Shown here in pieces: positions 13,334 to 19,496 of a stretch of 19,496 bases of DNA. Each line of letters opens with the position of its first letter. The stretch's first letter is position 1. The translations under genes and the position numbers were made by a program. The notes beneath the pieces were generated by a model. That model made no database searches. It was not told where the DNA came from and saw only the letters and a list, made by a program, of their open reading frames with translations. The stretch covers positions 1 through 19,496 of the forward strand of contig JASHUJ010000094.1 of NCBI GenBank assembly GCA_030040035.1, given 5' to 3'. This DNA comes from Thermoplasmata archaeon. GTDB lineage: Archaea; Thermoplasmatota; Thermoplasmata; Lutacidiplasmatales; UBA184.

Positions 13334-13795
13334 ATGGCGGATCTCGCGAATCAGCGGCGCCTCGCGGCGTCGCTCCTGAAGTGCGGGGAAGGGCGCGTCT
13401 GGATCGATCCGGCGAGCCAGGACGACCTCGCCGACGCGGTCACGCGCAGCGACGTGCGCTCCGCGATCAAGGCCGGCGTGATCCGGCGCAAGGCGATCCA
13501 GGGCACCTCCCGGGCGCGCGCCCGGCGGCACGCCGCCGAGGTCAAGAAGGGCCGGCACTCCGGTCCGGGGTCGCGCCGGGGCTCCCCGTACTCCCGACTG
13601 CCCAAGAAGGACCGCTGGATGCGGCGCATCCGGGCGCAGCGCGCGCTCCTGCGCGAGCTCCGCGCCTCGAAGAAGATCGACGCCGCGATCTATCGCGAGT
13701 TCTATCGCCGCGCGAAGGGCGGCATGTTCCGCAGCCGGGCGCACCTCCTCGTGAACCTTCGGCTCGCGGGCCACCTACCGGAGGGTTCCGCATGA
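13334..13795 (+). CDS. rpl19e: 50S ribosomal protein eL19 (L19e)
   Basis: eL19 has a long C-terminal helix that forms an intersubunit bridge in archaea and eukaryotes. The 153-aa product begins MADLANQRRLAASLLKCGEG, followed by RVWIDPASQDDLADAVTRSD and VRSAIKAGVIRRKAIQG. The strongly basic middle segment is GRHSGPGSRRGSPYSRLPKK, and the final helices are YREFYRRAKGGMFRSRAHLL. All are typical. It lies 5 nt after eL32 and overlaps uL18 (ATGA). Confidence 0.95.
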   Translation: MADLANQRRLAASLLKCGEGRVWIDPASQDDLADAVTRSDVRSAIKAGVIRRKAIQGTSRARARRHAAEVKKGRHSGPGSRRGSPYSRLPKKDRWMRRIRAQRALLRELRASKKIDAAIYREFYRRAKGGMFRSRAHLLVNLRLAGHLPEGSA

Positions 13796-14319
13796 GCACG
13801 GGCCCGCGCTACCGGGTCCACTTCCGACGTCGGCGGGAAGGCAAGACCGACTACCGCGTCCGGCTCCGGCTCCTGAAGTCCGACCAGCCCCGTGCGGTCG
13901 TCCGTCTATCGGGCCACCGCGTGCGCGTGGCGATCGTGGCGTTCGATCCCGCCGGCGACCGAGTGCTCGCCGCGGCCGAGTCGAGCGAGCTCGCCGGGAT
14001 CGCTTTCCCGGCGGCGAGCGCGGCGTCGACACCGGCGGCCTACTTGACGGCGTACCTCGCCGGCCTGCGCGCGAAGTCGGGCGGAGCGGAGTTCGCCGTC
14101 CTCGACACGGGGCTCCGCCACCCCACGGCGGGGGGGCGGCTCGCCGCCGCCCTGAAGGGTCTCCTCGACGCCGGGATCGAGATCCCGCACGGCGAGGGTG
14201 GATTCCCCGGCGCGGACCGGCTCAACGGTGCCCACCTTCCGAAGCCGCTGCCCGAACCGATCGAGGCGTACAAGCTCAAGCTGCCCTCGCTCCTCCAGGC
14301 GACGGGAGGTGCTTCGTGA
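13792..14319 (+). CDS. rpl18: 50S ribosomal protein uL18 (L18)
   Basis: uL18 binds 5S rRNA in the central protuberance with uL5. The 175-aa product starts with GPRYRVHFRRRREGKTDYRV and continues RLRLLKSDQPRAVVRLSGHR. It has the AAYLTAYLAGLRAKSGG helix and the archaeal C-terminal block AVLDTGLRHPTAGGRLAAAL with GLLDAGIEIPHGE. The length is normal for archaea. Overlaps are ATGA with eL19 and GTGA with uS5. Confidence 0.95.
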   Translation: MSTGPRYRVHFRRRREGKTDYRVRLRLLKSDQPRAVVRLSGHRVRVAIVAFDPAGDRVLAAAESSELAGIAFPAASAASTPAAYLTAYLAGLRAKSGGAEFAVLDTGLRHPTAGGRLAAALKGLLDAGIEIPHGEGGFPGADRLNGAHLPKPLPEPIEAYKLKLPSLLQATGGAS

Positions 14320-15197
14320 GCGCGGCCGTCTCGGGACCCTCGCTCTCGGGCCCGCCCGGTCCGCCGGTCCCGGCCGCGCCGGCGCCGTGGGTCCCGAAGA
14401 CCGAGCTCGGCCGTCGGGTCGCCTCGGACGAGATCTCCACGATGGGCGCGGCGCTCGAGAGCGGTCTCCCGCTGCGCGAGGCGCAGATCGTCGACAAGCT
14501 GCTCCCGAACCTCCACGACGAGGTCCTCGACGTGAACATGGTCCAGCGGATGACGGACTCCGGCCGTCGGTTCAAGTTCGCAGTGACGGTGGTCGTCGGC
14601 AACGGCGACGGGTTCGTCGGGCTCGGGCGCGCCAAGGGCCGCGAGGTCGGGCCCACGATCCGGCGCGCCATCGATCGGGCGAAGCTCGAGATCGTCGAGG
14701 TCTTCCGGGGCTGCGGTAGCTGGGAGTGCGGCTGCGGGCGCGCCCACACCGTGCCGTTCCAGATCCAGGGGCGCGCGGGGTCGGTCGTCGTCACGGTCAA
14801 ACCCGCGCCCCAGGGCGTCGGCCTCGCGGTCGGCGACGTCGCGAAGCCGATCCTGCGCTTCGCCGGCATCACCGATGCGTGGGGGTTCACCGAGGGCCAT
14901 ACCAAGACGACCGTCAATTATGCCCAGGCGGTCTTCGAGGCGCTGGTCGCGCTCGCCGGGCTCAAGGTCCCGCCCGAGGACGCGCAGCGTCTCAAGATCG
15001 TCCGGGGACCGGTCGGCGTGTCGATCCTGCCCCCGAAGGAAGAGGGCGCTCGGCCCATGCGCGGCGGCGGTCGCGGACGTGGCCGCGGACCCGGGGGTCG
15101 CCCGCCGCCCGGACGCGGCGGACCGCCCGGGAGCCGCGGACCGGGCGGAGGGCCCGGGGGCAGCGGCCGGCGCGGGCCGCCGCCGGGAGGTCGCTAG
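14316..15197 (+). CDS. rps5: 30S ribosomal protein uS5 (S5) with C-terminal RG/RGG tail
   Basis: uS5 sits at the mRNA entry side and influences decoding accuracy. The core (about 25-240) is archaeal/eukaryotic: WVPKTELGRRVASDEI, the double-stranded RNA-binding part FKFAVTVVVGNGDGFVGLGR, the conserved RGCGSWECGCGRAHTVPFQI (131-150) and AITDAWG-like GITDAWGFTEGHTKTTVNYA. Residues 246-293 are a Gly/Arg/Pro tail (RPMRGGGRGRGRGPGG and onward) with several RGG/RG repeats. The N-terminus is Pro/Ala-rich. It starts at a GTG overlapping the uL18 stop (GTGA). The tail's last codons contain the Shine-Dalgarno of uL30. Confidence 0.94.
   Translation: MSAAVSGPSLSGPPGPPVPAAPAPWVPKTELGRRVASDEISTMGAALESGLPLREAQIVDKLLPNLHDEVLDVNMVQRMTDSGRRFKFAVTVVVGNGDGFVGLGRAKGREVGPTIRRAIDRAKLEIVEVFRGCGSWECGCGRAHTVPFQIQGRAGSVVVTVKPAPQGVGLAVGDVAKPILRFAGITDAWGFTEGHTKTTVNYAQAVFEALVALAGLKVPPEDAQRLKIVRGPVGVSILPPKEEGARPMRGGGRGRGRGPGGRPPPGRGGPPGSRGPGGGPGGSGRRGPPPGGR
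15185..15190 (+). promoter_or_regulatory. Shine-Dalgarno GGGAGG for uL30, inside uS5
   Basis: It lies 9 nt before the GTG at 15200 and within the last Gly codons of uS5. It supports that GTG rather than the ATG at 15209 as the uL30 start. Confidence 0.55.
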
Positions 15198-15199
15198 CC

Positions 15200-15658
15200 G
15201 TGGCGTGGATGGTGGTCCGGGTGCGCGGCACGATCCACGCCCGCCACGACGTCGTGGAGACGCTCCGCTTCCTGCACCTGACGCGGGCGAACCACGCGAC
15301 GATCCTCCCCGAGGCGCCGTCGTTCCGCGGGATGATCCACCGCGTGCAGGGCTACGTCACGTGGGGCGAGGCGGAGCCCGAGACGGTCGATCTGTTGCTC
15401 CGGCAACGCGGCGAGACCGCCGAAGGAACGCGCCTCACCGACGAGACGGCCGTCAGCGTCCTGCGCACGGGCGGAGTCCCGGACGTCGCGCGCGCGGTCG
15501 CCGGCGGGGGCGTGGCGACCGTGACCGGGCTGCGGCCGCTCTTCCGACTGCGGGCGCCGAAGGGCGGCTGGCGCTCGACCAAGAAGCCGTACTCGCTCGG
15601 CGGGGCGCTCGGCTATCGGGGTCGCGCGATCAACGACCTCGTCCGCCGGATGATCTAG
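15200..15658 (+). CDS. rpl30: 50S ribosomal protein uL30 (L30)
   Basis: uL30 is a large-subunit protein whose archaeal form is about 150 aa, longer than in bacteria. The 152-aa product has AWMVVRVRGTIHARHDVVET, LRFLHLTRANHATILPEAPS, then FRGMIHRVQGYVTWGEAEPE, and the archaeal C-terminal RLRAPKGGWRSTKKPYSLGG with the GYRGRAINDLV end. The GTG start is preferred on Shine-Dalgarno spacing. It follows uS5 by 2 nt and precedes uL15 by 14 nt. Confidence 0.94.
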   Translation: MAWMVVRVRGTIHARHDVVETLRFLHLTRANHATILPEAPSFRGMIHRVQGYVTWGEAEPETVDLLLRQRGETAEGTRLTDETAVSVLRTGGVPDVARAVAGGGVATVTGLRPLFRLRAPKGGWRSTKKPYSLGGALGYRGRAINDLVRRMI

Positions 15659-15672
15659 GGGGCGACGCAACG

Positions 15673-16122
15673 ATGCCGAGCCGCACGAAGAAGTTCCGGG
15701 GGCTCCGAACGCACGGCCGCGGGATCAAGGCCGGCCGCGGGGCCGGCAAGCAGGGGGGCCGCGGGAACGCGGGGCTCCACAAGTACAAGTTCAAGTCGAT
15801 GCTGATCTACGCACCGGACCACTTCGGCCGCCACGGGTTCCGGCGGCCGCCCGGGACCACGGCCCGGCCGACGTCGCTCAACGTGGGCCAGCTCGACGCG
15901 TTCGTTCCCGTGCTCGAGAACGCGGGCGCGCTCGACCGGGACGGCGACACCCTCGTCGCGGACCTCACGAAGGTCGGGGTGGATCGGCTCCTGGGCGGGG
16001 GCCGCGTGACCCGGACGTGGAAGGTGCTCGTCGCGCATGCCTCGGAGCACGCGCGCGCGAAGGTGACGGTCGTCGCGCCGGACGCCGCCGGAAAGCGCGC
16101 CGGCTCTCCGCAGACTATATAA
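15673..16122 (+). CDS. rpl15: 50S ribosomal protein uL15 (L15)
   Basis: uL15 is a late-assembling 23S rRNA-binding protein. The 149-aa product has the N-terminal extended RNA-binding arm FRGLRTHGRGIKAGRGAGKQ, continuing GGRGNAGLHKYKFKSMLIYA, the GRHGFRRPPGTTARPTSLNV segment and the globular end RTWKVLVAHASEHARAKVTV. The archaeal length is normal. The final codons ACT ATA TAA double as the TATA box of the secY unit, so the sequence here serves both coding and promoter roles. Confidence 0.94.
   Translation: MPSRTKKFRGLRTHGRGIKAGRGAGKQGGRGNAGLHKYKFKSMLIYAPDHFGRHGFRRPPGTTARPTSLNVGQLDAFVPVLENAGALDRDGDTLVADLTKVGVDRLLGGGRVTRTWKVLVAHASEHARAKVTVVAPDAAGKRAGSPQTI
16116..16122 (+). promoter_or_regulatory. 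TATA box of secY, overlapping the uL15 stop codon
   Basis: TATATAA is centred about 31 nt before the secY ATG at 16150. With the usual 25-27 nt spacing, transcription would begin around 16144-16146, giving a leaderless or nearly leaderless mRNA. No Shine-Dalgarno is evident before secY, which agrees. It appears to open a separate secY-EMC3-cmk-cbf5 unit within the superoperon. Confidence 0.65.
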
Positions 16123-16149
16123 CGCGGCCGCCGGCTCCGTCCTCGGCGA

Positions 16150-17916
16150 ATGGCGGAGGAGGAGGTACCCCGTAACCCTCGCTGGGCGATCCCGCTCGCG
16201 ATCGTCGGCGGGCTCATCCTCGCGCTCGTCTGGTTCTGGGACGCGCCGAGCCTGCTCGCGTTCATCGTCATCGGCGTCGTCGTCTTCCTCGTCCTGGGCC
16301 TCCTCTACCTCGGCCTCTCGTACAACGGGACGCGCTCGCGGCTCTACGGCCTGAAGCCGATCACGAGCCGGCTACCGGCGGTCGCCCAGCCGAAGGGCCA
16401 CGTCCATTTCCGGACGAAGATGCTGTGGACGATCGGCATCCTCCTCCTGTACTTCCTGCTCACGAACATCTACCTCTTCGGGGTCGACCAGGCGACGGTC
16501 ATCGACCTGTTCTCGAGCTACCGCGCGATCCTCGCCGGGGCCGAAGGGACCCTGATGGACCTCGGGATCGGACCGATCGTCACCGGTTCGATCATCATGC
16601 AACTGTTCACCGGGGCGAAGATCATCAATCTCGACCTCACCGACGACGAGGACAAGGGGATGTACCAGGGCTCGCAGAAGATCGTCGTCATCGCGATGAT
16701 CTTCATCGAGGCGGTGCCCCAGGTCTACGGGTACATCAGCCCGTCCTCGTCGCTCGTCTCCACCCTCGGGGGCGCGTCCCCGGGGAACGGCCTCTTCCTC
16801 GCCAACACGATCATCATCGCCCAGCTCGTCTTCGGCAGCTACCTCGTCTTCCTGATGGACGAGGTCGTCTCGAAGTGGGGGATCGGGAGCGGGATCTCGC
16901 TGTTCATCGCGGCCGGGGTCTCGCAGCAGATCATCCAGGGGACGTTCAACTGGATCCCCGAGAATCCGGGCACCGCGATCTCGGCGGCGAATCCGCCGAG
17001 CGGTACGATCCCGAAGACGCTCTGGTTCCTCTCCCACTACACCGCGAGCCAGATGGCCGGAGGGGGTTGGGAGGAGGTCCTCTTACGATCGCCGAACCCG
17101 ATCACCGCGCTCATCGGCACCGCGGCGATCTTCTTCCTCGTCGCGTGGACCGAGTCGACGCGCATCGAGCTGCCGCTCAGCCACGCCGAGGCGCGCGGCG
17201 CGCGCGGCCGCTACCCGTTGCGGCTGATCTACGCGTCGAACATCCCGGTCATCCTGATGAGCGCGCTCCTCGCGAACGTCTCGATGGTCACGATCCTCCT
17301 GTGGACCAACCCGACCCTGATCCACTTCCCGCTCATCGGCCATCAGTGGTGGGTCGGGGGGTACCCGACGACGGCCCAGGCCGACGCGTTAGGGGTGAGC
17401 ACCACGACCCCGATCAGCGGCGGCGCGTTCTACCTCTCGACGCCGAACGGGCTCGAGGATTGGCTCTTACCGCTGATCAACTTCGGCACGTACGGCGGCT
17501 TCCTGGTCGGCCATACGGCCTGGCAGGACATCGTCCACGTCGTCGTCTTCTTCGGGGCGATGGTCGGCGGATCGATCCTGTTCGCGAAGTTCTGGATCCA
17601 GACGACCAACATGGGGCCCGAAGCGGTCGCGCGGCAGATCGAGGCGTCGGGGATGCAGATCCCGGGCTTCCGTAGAGAGCCCCGGGTCTTACGTCGGGTG
17701 CTCGAACGGTACATCCCGGTCATCACGGTCATCTCGGGGGCGGCCGTCGGGGCGCTCGCCGCCGGGGCGGATCTCATCGGCACGCTCGGCAACGCGAGCG
17801 GGACCGGGGTCCTGCTCACGGTCGGCATCATCATCAACCTCTACGAGGCGATGGGCCGCGAGCAGCTCATGGAGATGAACCCGCTCCTGCGGCGGTTCCT
17901 CGGAGGTGAAGCGTAG
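16150..17916 (+). CDS. secY: Protein translocase subunit SecY with extra N-terminal membrane helices
   Basis: SecY forms the protein-conducting channel in the cytoplasmic membrane with SecE and Sec61beta. The canonical protein starts near residue 64 (SRLYGLKPITSRLPAV). Landmarks are the plug/TM2 region LGIGPIVTGSIIMQLFTGAK (138-157), GIGSGISLFIAAGVS (245-259), the ribosome-binding loop around ARGRYPLRLIYASNIPVI (351-368), TNMGPEAVARQIEASGM (486-502) and the C-terminal INLYEAMGREQLMEMNPLL. Residues 1-63 add two strong hydrophobic segments (about 13-30 and 34-57), giving 588 aa, longer than most archaeal SecYs. The region 265-310 and the 385-440 loop are also long. Four TTA leucine codons occur in its second half. 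It overlaps the next gene by 1 nt. Confidence 0.93.
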   Translation: MAEEEVPRNPRWAIPLAIVGGLILALVWFWDAPSLLAFIVIGVVVFLVLGLLYLGLSYNGTRSRLYGLKPITSRLPAVAQPKGHVHFRTKMLWTIGILLLYFLLTNIYLFGVDQATVIDLFSSYRAILAGAEGTLMDLGIGPIVTGSIIMQLFTGAKIINLDLTDDEDKGMYQGSQKIVVIAMIFIEAVPQVYGYISPSSSLVSTLGGASPGNGLFLANTIIIAQLVFGSYLVFLMDEVVSKWGIGSGISLFIAAGVSQQIIQGTFNWIPENPGTAISAANPPSGTIPKTLWFLSHYTASQMAGGGWEEVLLRSPNPITALIGTAAIFFLVAWTESTRIELPLSHAEARGARGRYPLRLIYASNIPVILMSALLANVSMVTILLWTNPTLIHFPLIGHQWWVGGYPTTAQADALGVSTTTPISGGAFYLSTPNGLEDWLLPLINFGTYGGFLVGHTAWQDIVHVVVFFGAMVGGSILFAKFWIQTTNMGPEAVARQIEASGMQIPGFRREPRVLRRVLERYIPVITVISGAAVGALAAGADLIGTLGNASGTGVLLTVGIIINLYEAMGREQLMEMNPLLRRFLGGEA

Positions 17917-18752
17917 TGAGCGACCCCGAGGCCCCCCTGCCGTCGGCGGACGAGCCCGAGGAGGGCGAGGAGGCGCCCGAGGAAGCGGCCGCCCCGGCGC
18001 CGACGGAGGCCGCGGCCCCCGCCGCCCCGCCCCGACCCCCGATGCCCACGTTCAAGTTCTCGACGTTCCTCTACGTCTTCTGCGGGCTGCTCGGCGTCTG
18101 GATGCTCTTCGACACGAGCTTCCGCAATTCGATCGCGGACGCGCTCGGCACGAGCCCGACCAGCAACGGGCCGCTCTACTATCTCATCGGGTTCGGATCG
18201 AACTACCTGCTCGCGACGATGCTGCTCGCCGGAGCGATCGAGATGCTGATCACGGCGCTCGCCTACAACTTCACGACCGACTGGATCAAGGCGGCGAAGG
18301 TCCAGAAGTGGAGCGCCGCGTTCCGCAAGGTGCAGATGGAGGCGATCCGCTCGGGCAAGAAGGATCGGATCGCGGCGCTGCGACCCTACCAGGAGCGCCT
18401 CACGCGGCTGTCGAGCGAGGTGACGATCGCCCAGTTCAAGGGGATGGCGATCACCTACTTCCTCCTCATCCTGATCTACACGTGGGTCGGCGTCGTCATC
18501 GGGGCGGCCAACTCGGTCCAGCGGACGATCAACCTCGGGGGCACGATCATCGACCTCAGCGGGACGCTCTTCACCCTCGGGAGCGCGCACATCCCCTACT
18601 GGTTCTTCATCTTCAGCCTCTACACCGTTCCGTTCTCGCTCGTGTTCCGGCGTCTCTTGAAGCACGTCTGGCTGCGCCGGTACGTCTCCGAGCACCATCT
18701 CGGCGACATCCCTCCGCCCCCGGCCCTGACGCCGGCCGGTAGGTCGGCGTGA
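17916..18752 (+). CDS. EMC3/TMCO1-like membrane insertase, DUF106 family (archaeal YidC-like)
   Basis: DUF106 proteins are the archaeal members of the Oxa1/YidC/EMC3/TMCO1 superfamily, thought to insert membrane proteins and commonly encoded beside secY. The 278-aa product has an acidic Ala/Pro-rich N-terminus (1-45) and a first TM (about 49-67). A second hydrophobic segment (about 95-117) is followed by a charged, probably coiled-coil cytosolic hairpin with KVQKWSAAFRKVQMEAIRSG (128-147) and RPYQERLTRLSSEVTIAQFK (156-175). TMs then follow at about 176-198 and 226-245. This is the superfamily's three-helix core with cytosolic coiled coil. The GTG start shares its G with the secY TAG. Co-transcription with secY fits a role in membrane protein biogenesis. 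Confidence 0.85.
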   Translation: MSDPEAPLPSADEPEEGEEAPEEAAAPAPTEAAAPAAPPRPPMPTFKFSTFLYVFCGLLGVWMLFDTSFRNSIADALGTSPTSNGPLYYLIGFGSNYLLATMLLAGAIEMLITALAYNFTTDWIKAAKVQKWSAAFRKVQMEAIRSGKKDRIAALRPYQERLTRLSSEVTIAQFKGMAITYFLLILIYTWVGVVIGAANSVQRTINLGGTIIDLSGTLFTLGSAHIPYWFFIFSLYTVPFSLVFRRLLKHVWLRRYVSEHHLGDIPPPPALTPAGRSA

Positions 18753-19297
18753 TCCGGCGCGTCGTCGCGCTCGGCGGACCTCCCGGCAGCGGGAAGTCGA
18801 CGGCCGGGCGCCTCGTGGCCGAGGCGCTGGGGCTCGAGTTCCGATCGGCGGGCGACGAGTTCCGCCGCCAGGGCCGCGCGCGGGGGATGGACGTCGACGC
18901 GTTCGGCCGCTACGCGGAGTCGCACCCCGAGGTGGACCGGGAGCTCGATGCGGCGATGCTCGCGCTCGCGAGCCCGGGTCGGCTCCTCGAGGCCCGGCTC
19001 GCGGGCCCCCTCGCCCGTCGCCAGGGCCGCCCCGTCCACTACGTGGTCGTGACGGCGAGCGAGGCGGAGCGGGCCCGTCGGGTCGCCGAGCGCGACGGCC
19101 TTCCGGTCGAGGACGCGCTCATCCACATCCGCGCGCGCGCCGCGAGCGAGCACGCGCGCTACCTCCGTCTCTACGGGATCGAACTGGACCGGGAGCCGGC
19201 GGACCTCACGGTCGACTCGACCGACGTACCGCCGGCCGAGGTCGCCGCGCAGATCGTCCGCTTCGTCCGCGCGCGCGAGTCGGGGGCCGACCGGTGA
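18749..19297 (+). CDS. cmk: Cytidylate kinase, archaeal type (CMP/dCMP kinase)
   Basis: The enzyme phosphorylates CMP and dCMP with ATP (EC 2.7.4.25). The 182-aa product starts MIRRVVALGGPPGSGKST with the Walker A loop at 9-18 (Lys16). The CMP-binding region follows: FRSAGDEFRRQGRARGMDVD (31-50) and HPEVDRELDAAMLALASPGR (59-78), then LLEARLAGPLARRQGRPVHY, where archaeal Cmk has an EGRL-like motif. A lid-like ERARRVAERDGLP and a C-terminal IVRFVRAR complete it. The length matches archaeal Cmk. The GTG start overlaps the upstream stop (GTGA) and its own stop overlaps the next GTG in the same way. The secY-DUF106-cmk-cbf5 order is typical of euryarchaea, apart from missing adk, eL34 and eL14. 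Confidence 0.9.
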   Translation: MIRRVVALGGPPGSGKSTAGRLVAEALGLEFRSAGDEFRRQGRARGMDVDAFGRYAESHPEVDRELDAAMLALASPGRLLEARLAGPLARRQGRPVHYVVVTASEAERARRVAERDGLPVEDALIHIRARAASEHARYLRLYGIELDREPADLTVDSTDVPPAEVAAQIVRFVRARESGADR

Positions 19298-19496
19298 GCG
19301 CCGGGGACGGCGACCCGGTCGCCGAGCGGCTCGGCGCGGGGGCGTTCCTGCTCATCGACAAGCCGCGGGGGCCCTCGTCGCACCAGGTCACGGCGTGGGC
19401 CCGGGACCTGCTCGGCGTCGAGGTCGCCGGACACGCCGGGACGCTCGACCCGAACGTCTCGGGCCTGTTGTGGATCGGGGTCGGCCCCGCCCTCAA
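19294..19496 (+). CDS. cbf5: tRNA/rRNA pseudouridine synthase Cbf5/TruB family (3' end outside window)
   Basis: Archaeal Cbf5 is the catalytic subunit of H/ACA ribonucleoproteins, guiding pseudouridine formation in rRNA, and can also modify tRNA U55. The 67 visible residues include GAFLLIDKPRGPSSHQVTAW (16-35) and LLGVEVAGHAGTLDPNVSGL (39-58). The GTLDP motif carries the catalytic Asp52, and KPxGPSSH is the TruB/Cbf5 motif I. Cbf5 usually has GTLDPKVTG; here it is GTLDPNVSG. The position after cmk supports Cbf5 rather than an isolated TruB. The start is a GTG overlapping the cmk stop (GTGA). The C-terminal PUA domain lies beyond the window. Confidence 0.88.
   Translation, partial: MSAGDGDPVAERLGAGAFLLIDKPRGPSSHQVTAWARDLLGVEVAGHAGTLDPNVSGLLWIGVGPAL

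Noticed and set aside
16340..17916. Idea that SecY is a frameshift fusion of a small membrane protein and SecY
   Set aside because: The frame is continuous from 16150 with uniform codon style, the start fits the promoter, and there is no alternative start with a Shine-Dalgarno near the canonical SecY beginning.
1..19496. tRNA genes, CRISPR arrays, insertion sequences or phage-like genes
   Set aside because: I saw no tRNA T-arm pattern with matching acceptor stem, no spaced direct repeats, no transposase or integrase motifs; the window is contiguous housekeeping DNA.

Overview
The window is archaeal chromosome, very GC-rich (about 70% by eye, with strong G/C preference at third codon positions). 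The evidence is gene content: eS4, eL32, eL19, zinc-type uS14, RNase P protein Rnp1, an archaeal uS17 with its CDDRHCPFHG block, an EMC3/DUF106-type insertase, an archaeal cytidylate kinase and a Cbf5/TruB-type pseudouridine synthase. Gene order is that of the euryarchaeal S10-spc superoperon. The absence of eIF1/SUI1, adk, eL34 and eL14 from their usual slots, together with a long SecY, points me towards a high-GC Thermoplasmatota-like lineage. That placement is inference; a tree would be needed to settle it.

Layout. Positions 1-514 hold the C-terminal end of a membrane-anchored protein with a carboxypeptidase-regulatory-like domain (+ strand). It runs convergently into a DUF2203 gene (- strand), and the two stop codons share one CTAG. 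Next, still on the - strand, come kbl and tdh as an operon (tdh upstream). Together they convert L-threonine to glycine plus acetyl-CoA. A small unrecognised 69-aa gene lies upstream of tdh on the same strand. A 206-bp divergent intergenic region (3680-3885) follows, carrying a perfect 22-bp palindrome and a clear TATA box for the ribosomal operon.

From 3886 to 16122 there is one unbroken + strand run: uL3-uL4-uL23-uL2-uS19-uL22-uS3-uL29-rnp1-uS17-uL14-uL24-eS4-uL5-uS14-uS8-uL6-eL32-eL19-uL18-uS5-uL30-uL15. Junctions are mostly 4-nt ATGA/GTGA overlaps, 1-nt overlaps, or gaps of 20 nt or less, so translational coupling is likely along its length. I see no convincing TATA box inside the run before the end of uL15. 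There, a TATATAA overlaps the uL15 stop codon and sits about 31 nt ahead of secY, so secY probably starts a second transcription unit: secY-EMC3/DUF106-cmk-cbf5. This links the Sec channel and a membrane insertase with a nucleotide kinase and an rRNA-modification enzyme. The window ends inside cbf5.

Most of the window is ordinary housekeeping DNA and I see no defence system, mobile element, CRISPR array or tRNA. The points worth a second look are an RG/RGG tail on uS5, two extra membrane helices at the SecY N-terminus, low-complexity Ala/Pro/charged extensions on several ribosomal proteins, a perfect 12-bp hairpin just inside uL4, the intergenic palindrome, and in-frame TTA codons found only in rnp1 and secY.
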